Assembly: GCF_900108365.1 (NCBI RefSeq)
Contig: NZ_FNWQ01000007.1
Coordinates: 124,001-188,000 of the forward strand
Origin: Chryseobacterium culicis
Lineage (GTDB): Bacteria; Bacteroidota; Bacteroidia; Flavobacteriales; Weeksellaceae
DNA: 64,000 bases
Direction: 5' to 3'
Made by a program: the position numbers and the translations under genes. Under the pieces are notes generated by a model. The model worked only from the letters and a program-made list of their open reading frames with translations. It was not told the origin of the DNA and made no database searches. Shown piece by piece: positions 8,152 through 16,006 of this stretch. Positions within the stretch are counted from its first letter, which is position 1, and every line of letters begins with the position of its first letter.

Positions 8152-9432
8152 TTGAAAGCAAAAAAAATATACAACCAGCTTTATTTCCAGGTGATTATAG
8201 CCATTGTTGCCGGTATTCTTCTTGGAAAATTTTATCCTGAATTGGGCGAAAAGATGAAACCTTTGGGAGACGGATTCATCAAACTGGTCAAAATGATTAT
8301 CGCTCCGGTCATTTTTATTACCCTTACTTTAGGAATCGCTCACATGACCGATCTGAAAAAAGTAGGAAGAATTGCCATTAAAGCAATGATCTATTTTTTT
8401 ACCTTTTCCACACTTGCTTTAATTATCGGATTAATTGTGGGAAATATCTTACAGCCGGGTCATGGATTGAACATTGATCCTTCTACTCTTTCAGGTGATG
8501 TTTCACAATACCAGGCAAAAGCTCATGAGTCAACGCTTACAGGTTTCATTATGAACATCATTCCGGAGACTTTATTCAGTCCTCTGGTGGGTGAAAATAT
8601 TCTTCAGGTTCTTTTGGTGGCTATTTTAATGGGAGTCGCTTTGGTTTTAACTAAGGAAAAAAGCCAGAAAGTCACAGATTTTCTGCAGGATCTTTCAACT
8701 CCGGTATTCAAAATTGTTCATATGCTAATGAAGCTGGCCCCAATCGGAGCTTTCGGAGCTATGGCGTTCACCATCGGAAAATATGGACTTCATTCTGTCC
8801 TGAATCTTATATTTCTGGTAGCAACATTCTATATTACCTCTATTCTTTTTGTAATTCTGGTATTGGGAGCCGTAGCATGGTACAATGGATTTAATATTTT
8901 TAAACTGCTGCTCTATCTTAAAGAAGAACTTCTGCTCGTTTTGGGGACCAGCTCATCAGAATCTGCTCTTCCGGGAATCATGGAAAAACTGGAAAAAGCA
9001 GGCTGCTCACGAGCCATTGTAGGCCTTGTTGTTCCTACAGGATATTCTTTCAATCTTGACGGCACGAATATTTATATGACGCTTGCCTCGCTCTTTATCG
9101 CGCAGGCATTAAACATCCATCTTCCTATTGAAAAGCAACTCATGCTTCTTTTGGTGGCTATGTTAAGTTCAAAAGGCGCTGCTGGAGTTACAGGTGCCGG
9201 ATTTGTAACACTGGCTGCAACACTTGCCGTTGTTCCTGAAATTCCGATTGCGGGAATGACTTTAATTCTTGGCATTGATAAATTCATGAGTGAATGCAGA
9301 GCGTTAACCAATGTTATTGGGAATTCTGTAGCAACTGTAGTAGTGGCCAACTGGGAAAAACAGCTTGACAAAGAACAGCTTCAATACTGCCTGAACCACC
9401 CTGCTGATGTTGAAAAAAAGTTGGAAGTGTAG
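8152..9432 (+). CDS. dctA: Dicarboxylate:cation symporter (DctA-like, DAACS family), TTG start
   Basis: A 426-residue transporter. The N-terminus (LYFQV...GILLG.FYPE.GE.MKPLGDGF) matches DctA of enterobacteria almost residue for residue, which fixes the start at a TTG codon; the next in-frame ATG would remove the first membrane helix. Family signatures are LLVLGTSSSESALPG and the loop PTGYSFNLDGTNIYM, with SSKGAAGVTGAGF further on. It imports succinate, fumarate, malate or similar acids with cations at the inner membrane; glutamate or aspartate cannot be excluded. Confidence 0.9.
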   Translation: MKAKKIYNQLYFQVIIAIVAGILLGKFYPELGEKMKPLGDGFIKLVKMIIAPVIFITLTLGIAHMTDLKKVGRIAIKAMIYFFTFSTLALIIGLIVGNILQPGHGLNIDPSTLSGDVSQYQAKAHESTLTGFIMNIIPETLFSPLVGENILQVLLVAILMGVALVLTKEKSQKVTDFLQDLSTPVFKIVHMLMKLAPIGAFGAMAFTIGKYGLHSVLNLIFLVATFYITSILFVILVLGAVAWYNGFNIFKLLLYLKEELLLVLGTSSSESALPGIMEKLEKAGCSRAIVGLVVPTGYSFNLDGTNIYMTLASLFIAQALNIHLPIEKQLMLLLVAMLSSKGAAGVTGAGFVTLAATLAVVPEIPIAGMTLILGIDKFMSECRALTNVIGNSVATVVVANWEKQLDKEQLQYCLNHPADVEKKLEV

Positions 9433-9531
9433 ATAGGCAGTTTGAGAATGGGGCTGTTTTAGGGTTTAGCGTTATGGGTTATCAGAAACAAAAACCAACC
9501 CGCAACAAAATAAACTCGCAGCCCGGAAACC

Positions 9532-10383
9532 TTACACCAAAATATTCAAACTTGCTGGCTGTACTTTTATATGAATAGGTGACTTGATCTTATTGAATTC
9601 CCCATCGAGATGCCAGTTTTTAGTATTTACTTTAAATGATATTTCAGAAACCGGAAGGTATGTTACGTATTCATCGTCTTTCAGCCTTTTGGTGAACATT
9701 CTGAAAGCAAAAAGTGCAGAATAGGTAAGCGGGAATTTTTTCACCAAAACCATATCTACCAGCCCGTCACTTTTACTTGCTTTAGGAGCAATATAAGCGT
9801 TGTTGCCAAACTGACGGGTATTGGCAATATTCATCATCAGATAACGGCCATTGTACTGCTGATATTCTTCATCAAAAAACTTCACCTTGATTGGCTTATA
9901 ATTGAAAAAGGTTTTGAGAGAAACTTTAATGTAGTTTTTGAATCCGCGGCTCGTCTTTTCAAATTCCTTGACCACTTTTCCATCAAATCCTGTTCCTGAA
10001 ACATTAATTGAAAGTCTGTCATTTACCGTGAACGTATCAATCTTTCTGGAATTCTTAACCTTTATTTTTTCTAAAAGTTCATCCAGATTTTTGCTGAATT
10101 GGGTTTCATTAGAAAAGCCATTTCCTGATCCGGCCGGAAAAATAGCCAGAATTTTATTTGTATTAATGAGATTTTTTGCCACGGTAGAAATAGTTCCATC
10201 GCCTCCTATGGCAACAAAAATATCTACTTCATCAAAATGATCTTTAATGAAATCATCCGTTCCCAAAATAGATTCAGAAACGTAATACAAAGGATTTTCA
10301 ACTTTAGTTTTAAGCTCGTTTAAAAACGGCTGATAATTTTTTTTAGCTGAAAACGGATTGATAATAAATGCTGCTTTTTTCAT
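9532..10383 (-). CDS. Diacylglycerol/lipid kinase family protein (YegS-like)
   Basis: 283 residues from ATG 10383; a longer frame to 10422 would add 13 unconserved residues. The ATP-binding motif GGDGT is at 60-64 and the strand VAIGGDGTIS is typical of DAGK-catalytic domains; IFPAGSGNGF and KASKSDGLVDMVLV are further family blocks. Such enzymes phosphorylate diacylglycerol, phosphatidylglycerol or sphingoid lipids. The lipid here cannot be read from sequence, although many Chryseobacterium relatives contain sphingolipids. The gene is 44 bases from the lipoprotein gene upstream and may be co-transcribed. Confidence 0.88.
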   Translation of the reverse strand: MKKAAFIINPFSAKKNYQPFLNELKTKVENPLYYVSESILGTDDFIKDHFDEVDIFVAIGGDGTISTVAKNLINTNKILAIFPAGSGNGFSNETQFSKNLDELLEKIKVKNSRKIDTFTVNDRLSINVSGTGFDGKVVKEFEKTSRGFKNYIKVSLKTFFNYKPIKVKFFDEEYQQYNGRYLMMNIANTRQFGNNAYIAPKASKSDGLVDMVLVKKFPLTYSALFAFRMFTKRLKDDEYVTYLPVSEISFKVNTKNWHLDGEFNKIKSPIHIKVQPASLNILV

Positions 10384-10426
10384 CAACGCAAAAATAGAAA
10401 ATGCTTCCTGAACTGGAAGCATTAAT

Positions 10427-11254
10427 TTACTTAATTTTCATTCTTTCTTTAAATTCTGCGGTTAAAGTCCCTTTAAGATCCTCCCACGAAACCGGAATTG
10501 TAATATCTCCCGCTGCAAAAGCTGCAATTTCGTATGGACTGTAATGAAAATACAGATTTTTATCATCAAAATAAAAGTTATCGGATGCCGGAATTTTATC
10601 CACCAAAAGCATTTCAGAGTTTTTAACTTCTCCATCACCGTCCATTGTTCCGCTGTTAATTTTATCAATATTCTTCATCAGAATAGATTCAATCTTACTT
10701 TTAGGCATGGAGGTGATATCTTTCAATTCTACTTTTTTGCTGTTTTTAAGATCAAATACGCGTTCGGAAAAACCATAATTATCATGTGCTCCGCCTTCAT
10801 ACCCGCTTCCGGTATATTGTATATGCATATATCCGTTGGTATTAGAAATAAGATTCATATGTGAGCTTGAATACCAGTTCTGAGCATAAGTGACATCTGA
10901 AATCCAATCTTTATTATCATTTTTTACAGAATTAAAATACGTGTTCTTTTCATTATCCAGATAAGCCTGAAGACCTGCTTTGGAAAAATCTTTAATTTTT
11001 TCATTTTGAAAATAAATACTGTCTAATAGCTCTTTATCTTTTAAAGTAGGAAAGACTAATAGTTTAGACGTAAACGAAAGTTTTAATGAATCTGTTACTT
11101 TTACCGAATCATTAACTTTTACAGAATCTACTATCAGTTTTTCAGGTGCCTGGGCTTCTGTTTTTTCAGATACTGATACTGTTGTTTTATCTTTTTTACA
11201 GGCAGTCACTGCTAAGAAAGAAGATAATGCAAGTAGAGCAATTGTATTTTTCAT
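10427..11254 (-). CDS. Lipoprotein with DUF3298/RsiV-like domain
   Basis: 275 residues from ATG 11254, with a lipoprotein signal peptide ending at AVTAC. A Val/Asp/Ser/Lys-rich linker follows to about residue 65. The C-terminal region has TGSGYEGGAHDNYGFSERVF, typical of DUF3298 (TGGAH motif), and ends with an ALKxISxIP-like region and DKNLYFHYSPYEIAAFAAG. The same domain occurs in RsiV and PdaC. It is probably attached to the periplasmic face of a membrane; its function is unknown. Confidence 0.8.
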   Translation of the reverse strand: MKNTIALLALSSFLAVTACKKDKTTVSVSEKTEAQAPEKLIVDSVKVNDSVKVTDSLKLSFTSKLLVFPTLKDKELLDSIYFQNEKIKDFSKAGLQAYLDNEKNTYFNSVKNDNKDWISDVTYAQNWYSSSHMNLISNTNGYMHIQYTGSGYEGGAHDNYGFSERVFDLKNSKKVELKDITSMPKSKIESILMKNIDKINSGTMDGDGEVKNSEMLLVDKIPASDNFYFDDKNLYFHYSPYEIAAFAAGDITIPVSWEDLKGTLTAEFKERMKIK

Positions 11255-11277
11255 AAGTTTATTTTTTATACTAAATA

Positions 11278-11305
11278 CAAAAACCATTCAAAAGATGAAT
11301 GGTTT
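11278..11305 (-). terminator. Hairpin with T run, reverse orientation
   Basis: AAACCATTC pairs with GAATGGTTT across AAAAGAT. On the reverse strand it is followed by TTTTTG. It lies 230 bases beyond the C1q-like gene and just ahead of the lipoprotein gene start, so it could end the C1q-like transcript. Confidence 0.5.
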
Positions 11306-11531
11306 AGACAAAAAATACATTTTTAATAATGAAAATCTTCCTATTATTAAAACATTTAAAGAATGAAAACTAATGACCTGGTCATTATTATTTTAATCTC
11401 TGCCAGTACCAAAGTTATAGTCCGGGATTTTACTGAAACAGGAGATATAATTTGTTTATTATTTCCAGCTTGAATCAAGTACAGCCACCAATATAAATTA
11501 CTTCACAATGTATGGCTGTATTTGCTTTACT

Positions 11532-12353
11532 TTATTTTAATCGTTTAATAGAGAAAAAAGTAGATGGAACACCAGCTATCTGTCCTCTTACCAAAACAGA
11601 AGTGGCTGATTGGTTGATATAAAACGAATATGTTTTCCCTGCCTGAAGATCCATTGCTACGCTAAATGCCATATTTTTTAATGCTCCGGCATTCATGATG
11701 TTGGTTTCAACATTTTCTGCTACCCATACCCCATCGGTAACATTCCAAATTCCGTACGTGCAGTTTCCATTGACAGCAGAAGGATTTGCCTGTAAAGAAA
11801 AGTTCATGATGGCCAGATAAGTCCCATCAACATTGACACTGAAACTGTTTCCGGAAGATGTTCCTGTAAAAGTGTTGAAATTATCAATCATTTCTGTCTG
11901 TATATTTCCGATACTTGAATTGGTACCGGCCGGAGCGGTCCAGTCAGCATTCATTCTTACCGAAACTTCCTGGGCAATTTGTTGCTGCCCGTTTACGTAA
12001 ATGACGGTACCTGTTCCCACAGGAGCTGTAGGAGATGCAGTACTAACAGCTGTCCAAACAGTCCCGTCAAAAGAGAAAAGTCCTTTTGATGTTACGTTAA
12101 CAGTCTGTCCTGCCGGTGCTGTATCTGGTGCTGTAACATATACTAAACTTCCGGTCTGAGCAGCTGAATACGTTTTAGCTCTCAACTCTGATCCGGTAAG
12201 TCTCGGCGGAATGATTCCATCTAATGTTGAAGCGACTGAGGGTTTTCCCACTACGTCTAATGTAGCTGCCGGGGTTTGCGTATTTACACCAACCTGAGCA
12301 TTAACCAAAATAGCGCTTGCCACTAAGACAAGTGTACTAAATGTTTTTTTCAT
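11532..12353 (-). CDS. Secreted protein with C-terminal C1q/TNF-like beta domain
   Basis: This 273-residue protein has a signal peptide (MKKTFSTLVLVASAILVNAQ) followed by VGVNTQTPAATLDVVG, a repeat-like start common in exported flavobacterial proteins. A Thr/Ala/Pro-rich region to about 120 includes GLFSFDGTVWTAV. The last ~140 residues form a jelly-roll-like pattern (DGTYLAIMNFSLQA, GKTYSFYINQSA, FFSIKRLK) like C1q domains. No T9SS sorting domain is visible. It is preceded by a well-formed promoter with phased GTTGTA repeats. Adhesion or stalk functions are known for such folds, but no role can be assigned here. Confidence 0.7.
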   Translation of the reverse strand: MKKTFSTLVLVASAILVNAQVGVNTQTPAATLDVVGKPSVASTLDGIIPPRLTGSELRAKTYSAAQTGSLVYVTAPDTAPAGQTVNVTSKGLFSFDGTVWTAVSTASPTAPVGTGTVIYVNGQQQIAQEVSVRMNADWTAPAGTNSSIGNIQTEMIDNFNTFTGTSSGNSFSVNVDGTYLAIMNFSLQANPSAVNGNCTYGIWNVTDGVWVAENVETNIMNAGALKNMAFSVAMDLQAGKTYSFYINQSATSVLVRGQIAGVPSTFFSIKRLK

Positions 12354-12381
12354 ATTTGTGTTATAAAAAATTTTACTTCAG

Positions 12382-12449
12382 CAAAGTGACATTAAATTAA
12401 TCTCATTCCCAAAAAAAGCGCTACAACAATTTTACAACAAAAATACATC
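12382..12449 (-). promoter_or_regulatory. Phased GTTGTA-repeat promoter, copy 1 (drives the C1q-like gene)
   Basis: Read on the reverse strand: GATGTA (12449-12444), GTTGTA (12438-12433) and GTTGTA (12427-12422), each 11 bases apart. A TTG lies at 12412-12410, then 20 bases, then TCACTTTG (12389-12382), a variant of TAnnTTTG. The ATG follows 28 bases later at 12353. Two further copies with the same geometry lie at 13431 and 15849. Confidence 0.65.
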
Positions 12450-12626
12450 AAAAACACAAAGAAATGATTATCAATCATTTAAACTCATCTATTATAAAAT
12501 CAAGAGGTGTTTATAGCTCATTATCTTATTTTACTTTACATTATAAATAGTTTGCAGCAATGCTACATCATGTCTATTTTTCAGGAGCATATCAGCAGGA
12601 TTAATAACCGTAACTTCTAATAAAAA

Positions 12627-13205
12627 ATCTCCTCTTTTTTATATACTCCATATTAGTGGAACAATAATAAAGAGGAGAAAACTTTAAACACAACTATAAT
12701 AATCAAAACTTTCCCCTTTTTCATAACTCCGATATCGCAGGAGCAATAAACTAGAGAGGAGAAACTTTAAATACACTTACAAAATTCATTAAAACCTCCT
12801 CTTTTTTTACAACTCCGATATTGCAGGAGCAATAATAGAGAGGAGGAACTTTAAATACACTTATAAAAATTTAATTAAAAACCTCCTCTTTTTTATAGCT
12901 CCGATATTGCAGGAGCAATAATAGAGAGGAGAAACTTTAAATACACTTATAAAAATTTAATTAAAAACCTCCTCTTTTTTATAGCTCCGATATTGCAGGA
13001 GCAATAATAGAGAGGAGAAACTTTAAATACACTTATAAAAATTTCATTAAAAACCTCCTCTTTTTTACAACTCCGATATTGCAGGAGCAATAATAGAGAG
13101 GAGAAACTTTAAATACACTTATAAAAATTTAATTAAAAACCTCCTCTTTTTTATAGCTCCGATATTGCAGGAGCAATAATAGAGAGGAGAAACTTTAAAT
13201 ACACT
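12627..13205. repeat. Tandem array of seven ~86-bp hairpin-forming repeats
   Basis: Units start at 12627, 12708, 12794, 12881, 12967, 13053 and 13139, with spacings 81, 86, 87, 86, 86 and 86. The last four or five are nearly identical and the first two have diverged. Each contains a long inverted repeat: outer CTCCTCT with AGAGGAG, inner GCTCC with GGAGC, a 9-base loop GATATTGCA, and mostly paired AT bases between, giving a ~20-bp stem. A conserved tail AAACTTTAAATACACTTATA and an AT spacer follow. On the reverse strand each hairpin is followed by GGTTTTTAATTAAATTTTT, so it resembles a terminator. Confidence 0.9.
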
Positions 13206-13321
13206 TTTCGGTTCTTATAAAAAATCAGTAACAGAGCAAACTAAATGTACAGAATGTAAAATTTACTGTAGTATAGCTGGACGCAGTTGTCTAGATCCAA
13301 TTCAGAGTCATTGAAATTTAG

Positions 13322-13402
13322 CTATTCTAATCCCAACTTGAGAAGATGGTAATAGAATACATGACCATTTAACAATCCGGAAGAATTCTTTTCATTTTTC
13401 AT
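13322..13402 (-). other. Short open frame behind promoter copy 2 (possible relic or small peptide)
   Basis: ATG at 13402 lies 28 bases after the -7 box of copy 2, exactly the distance seen for the C1q-like gene. It opens 26 codons (MKNEKNSSGLLNG...) and stops at 13322. The peptide has no signal sequence and no recognised motif. It may be the decayed start of a paralogue or coincidental. Confidence 0.25.
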
Positions 13403-13430
13403 TCTCTGTGTCTGTGTAATAATTTCACTG

Positions 13431-13498
13431 CAAAGTGATCAAAAAAAACATCCATTTCCAAAAAAAATATTACAACAAATTTACAACACAAATACAAC
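13431..13498 (-). promoter_or_regulatory. Phased GTTGTA-repeat promoter, copy 2 (points into the hairpin array)
   Basis: Reverse strand: three perfect GTTGTA hexamers at 13498-13493, 13487-13482 and 13476-13471 (period 11), TTG at 13461-13459, a 20-base spacer, then TCACTTTG at 13438-13431. Every distance equals that in copy 1. Predicted transcription runs leftward through 13205-12627, the hairpin array. Confidence 0.6.
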
Positions 13499-13536
13499 AG
13501 CTAATTCAATAGTTTGTAAATCAGCAATTTAAACAC

Positions 13537-15024
13537 TTATAAATTCATCATCCACTTATTAAGATCTTCAGATGAAGGAATATTCAATTGTTTACGGAGG
13601 CGTCCTTTTTTAATTTCAACACTTCTGATGGAGATATTACTGTAATGGGCAATTTCTTTGGTGGAAAAATTAAGCTTTAAAAAAGCGCAGAATTTTAATT
13701 GCCCCGAGGTAAGACTGGTATGCAAACCGTTGAGTTTTAAAATAAAATCAGGATACGCTTCACTGAATCTTGTTAGAAAAGAAGAGTCATCTTTTTTAGC
13801 AAGCTCCAGTAACTCATCAAAATTTACATTTATCTTCTGCTTGAGTTCTGTGAGCTGAGATTCCTTTTCCTTAATTATATTTTCTTTTTGCTGCTTTTCT
13901 TTTTTCTCCAGTTTATAATTGACGAAAACATTATATCCAAAGTAGTAAGCCAACGCTGAAAACAGACAAATGACCGTGATGAGAAGATAAAGATCTTCCT
14001 TTTCATCAATAAACTCCTCTTCTTTTTCTTTTACAATCTTTTGAATGGACAAATCTTTTCTTAAAGTAAGGATTTTATTCAGACTATCATTTAGCCTGGC
14101 ATAACTGGTAAGATACTCAAGCTGCTTCTCTTTATTTCCCAGCTTTTCATATGATGTGAGAACCGTAGTATAAGAAAAAGCCAGAAGATTAGGCTCATTG
14201 GCCTGCTTGGCAAGCGGGATCAGTCTTTCTACGTAGCTGATTGCCTGTTGATATTTATTCTGTTTTTTTGAAATATAGGCAAGAATGTTCAGGGCAACAC
14301 AAATATTATAGGTACTCTTATCATTTTCAGCAAAGGACAAAGCATTATTTGCATAATAAAATGCAGAATCATACATTTTTCTTTCTGCATACGCATATCC
14401 TAAATTTGAATTGGCAATAGCCCAAAATTTATTCCGTGTTTCGGTTTTCTTGATTTTTGAATACTCAGATATTGAACTTTTAGCGAATTCAAAGAATTTA
14501 GAAAGTGAAGTAATACCATTAGTACTATATGCCATCATATCAAATTCAGCTGTATAAAAAGAACCACTGATTTCATGAAAGTCATCCTTATCCTGAATTT
14601 TGTCTATAACAGAAAATGCCTTGTTCATAATTTCCTGTGCTTCGTTTTCAAGACCTAGTGCGGAATTAATTCTCGCAGAATTAATCAGGCCATTGCATAC
14701 ATTTTTATAATCATTAATTTGCAATGCTTCTTCCTGAGTTTGTTTCGCATACACAAATGCCATTTCATAATTACCTAAATTGATGTTGCAGGAGGAGAGT
14801 AAATTCAGACATTTTATTATTCCTTCGGTGTAATTAGCTTTTTGTGCTATTTTATAATTTTGTTCGTTCAATTTTACTGCCTTGTTGGGCATTTTCCGTG
14901 AAAAATCTTCAGCATAAGCAATTAAGCTGTCAATTTGTTTTGTATTATACTTTTGTGCTTTAAAAACCGAAAAATTAATTACAAAAAAAACAATAATAAA
15001 TATAATTTTTTTCATCATTTTCAA
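13537..15024 (-). CDS. TPR-containing membrane regulator with C-terminal LuxR-type helix-turn-helix
   Basis: This 495-residue protein has a signal peptide (1-24, ending FKAQ), then tetratricopeptide-like helical repeats over about 30-320 (segments with YAYAERKMYDSAFYYANNAL and KQNKYQQAISYVERLI), a membrane helix at about 345-368, a Lys/Glu-rich coiled coil (about 374-405) and a LuxR/GerE-like helix-turn-helix at about 437-495 (STKEIAHYSNISIRSVEIKK). The layout is that of Bacteroidota TPR sensor-regulators, with TPRs outside and the DNA-binding domain inside. Its closest promoter-like targets are the phased GTTGTA repeats on both sides. A second start three codons in (MKKIIFI) is possible. Confidence 0.85.
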   Translation of the reverse strand: MKMMKKIIFIIVFFVINFSVFKAQKYNTKQIDSLIAYAEDFSRKMPNKAVKLNEQNYKIAQKANYTEGIIKCLNLLSSCNINLGNYEMAFVYAKQTQEEALQINDYKNVCNGLINSARINSALGLENEAQEIMNKAFSVIDKIQDKDDFHEISGSFYTAEFDMMAYSTNGITSLSKFFEFAKSSISEYSKIKKTETRNKFWAIANSNLGYAYAERKMYDSAFYYANNALSFAENDKSTYNICVALNILAYISKKQNKYQQAISYVERLIPLAKQANEPNLLAFSYTTVLTSYEKLGNKEKQLEYLTSYARLNDSLNKILTLRKDLSIQKIVKEKEEEFIDEKEDLYLLITVICLFSALAYYFGYNVFVNYKLEKKEKQQKENIIKEKESQLTELKQKINVNFDELLELAKKDDSSFLTRFSEAYPDFILKLNGLHTSLTSGQLKFCAFLKLNFSTKEIAHYSNISIRSVEIKKGRLRKQLNIPSSEDLNKWMMNL

Positions 15025-15734
15025 ATAAAAAATTAGGTAATTTCAAGTTTAAACATATCATATCTTGATAAAAAACATGATATTATCATATAATAAATCA
15101 CTTTGAAAAAAATAAAACCATAAACACGAAAAGTTACAAAATATTTTTCGTGCATTATGTAAATTTAATTAAAATGATCACATGTTAATCCCTATTATTA
15201 AATCAAATTCCACATTGAAGGTTCAAGAGGTATACTGCCCGAAACATATTCCGGGATAATTCGATTCTATTAATGATATAATAGGCTAAAAAGCAATGAA
15301 CCTAAAACAGATTTGTCAGGTTGATCCCAACATCTCCCATCGGAGGTTTATGCTTATTTCGGCTGTGGAAGTTCTATATAATGCACGATTGCATACAACG
15401 AATCCTTCCATAAAACTTATTGGAAATACAAATCCACATCCTTTAAGCAATTTCTTTTTATATTTTTTATGCCGATGAGGGGAACCGGCAAAAACAGTTT
15501 ACAATTTTTAGTATTGTCAACTTTAAAAAGATTACTTAATAAGATGCTGAATAATAATTTAGATGGCCTTGCTCATTATGTTCATATAGCAACCCGCGCA
15601 ATTGTAAATAAGCACAAAATGCTCCTCAAAACTAATTGAAAGGAGATGATTTTGCTAAATTTTCATTATTGCTACAACAGGCAGGAAGAATAATTTTTAA
15701 GCCGGTTATCTGCATTATTATTACCTGTCTCATA

Positions 15735-15827
15735 CTAACAACTTACTGCAGACTGCAAGGGCCCTGTACGGGAAATGGCGATAGATGTACTAATTAATAG
15801 TACAGATGTTTTACTTTCTTTTTTCAT
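15735..15827 (-). pseudogene. Possible relic: 30-codon frame with signal-peptide-like start behind promoter copy 3
   Basis: ATG at 15827 lies 21 bases after the -7 box of copy 3 and opens MKKESKTSVLLISTSIAIS..., then stops at 15735. The first 20 residues resemble the signal peptide of the C1q-like protein (MKKTFSTLVLVASAILVNAQ) in length, basic start and hydrophobic core. This suggests a decayed paralogue; a real short peptide is the alternative. Confidence 0.3.
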
Positions 15828-15848
15828 TATGTGCGTTTTAATTTGTGG

Positions 15849-15906
15849 CAAAGAGAATACAAACATCGTGACAAACCCAAAAAAAATCCTACAACAAATT
15901 TACAAC
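15849..15906 (-). promoter_or_regulatory. Phased GTTGTA-repeat promoter, copy 3 (orphan)
   Basis: Reverse strand: GTTGTA at 15906-15901 and 15895-15890 (period 11), TTG at 15880-15878, a 21-base spacer and TCTCTTTG at 15856-15849. The third hexamer is not conserved. The distance from repeat to TTG is the same as in copies 1 and 2. Confidence 0.5.
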
Positions 15907-15973
15907 ATACAATTTAAAAATCTAATAATCAGTAAATTAAGCAACAAAAAAAAACCAAAAAAAAATAAAAAAT

Positions 15974-16003
15974 AAAAACCGAATTGAAGCAATTCGGTTT
16001 TTA
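15974..16003. terminator. Bidirectional terminator after the DUF3857 gene
   Basis: AAAAACCGAATTG pairs perfectly with CAATTCGGTTTTT around AAG. It lies just beyond the stop of the minus-strand gene at 16007. Confidence 0.8.
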
Positions 16004-16006
16004 TTG

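Larger units (their letters stand above)
12450..13536. other. Gene-poor region with hairpin array and a second promoter copy
   Basis: About 1.1 kb without a credible gene longer than 30 codons. It contains plain AT-rich DNA (12450-12626), the seven-unit hairpin array (12627-13205), a unique stretch with a 26-codon open frame (13206-13402) and promoter copy 2 (13431-13498). Confidence 0.7.
15025..15973. other. 950-bp intergenic region with orphan promoter copy 3
   Basis: No gene of normal size is supported. The 60-codon forward frame at 15296-15478 has no signal, motif or promoter. The region holds a short reverse frame (15735-15827) behind promoter copy 3 (15849-15906), AT-rich sequence upstream of the TPR regulator, and poly-A runs next to the terminator at 15974. 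Confidence 0.6.

Noticed and set aside
12627..13205. CRISPR array
   Set aside because: The ~86-bp units are conserved over their whole length; there are no variable spacers and no cas genes nearby.
15296..15478. A 60-codon forward protein gene
   Set aside because: No promoter box, signal, motif or typical codon pattern; surroundings look non-coding.
15775..15975. A 66-codon forward protein gene
   Set aside because: It runs antisense through promoter copy 3 and ends in a poly-lysine tail made by an A-rich tract next to the terminator.
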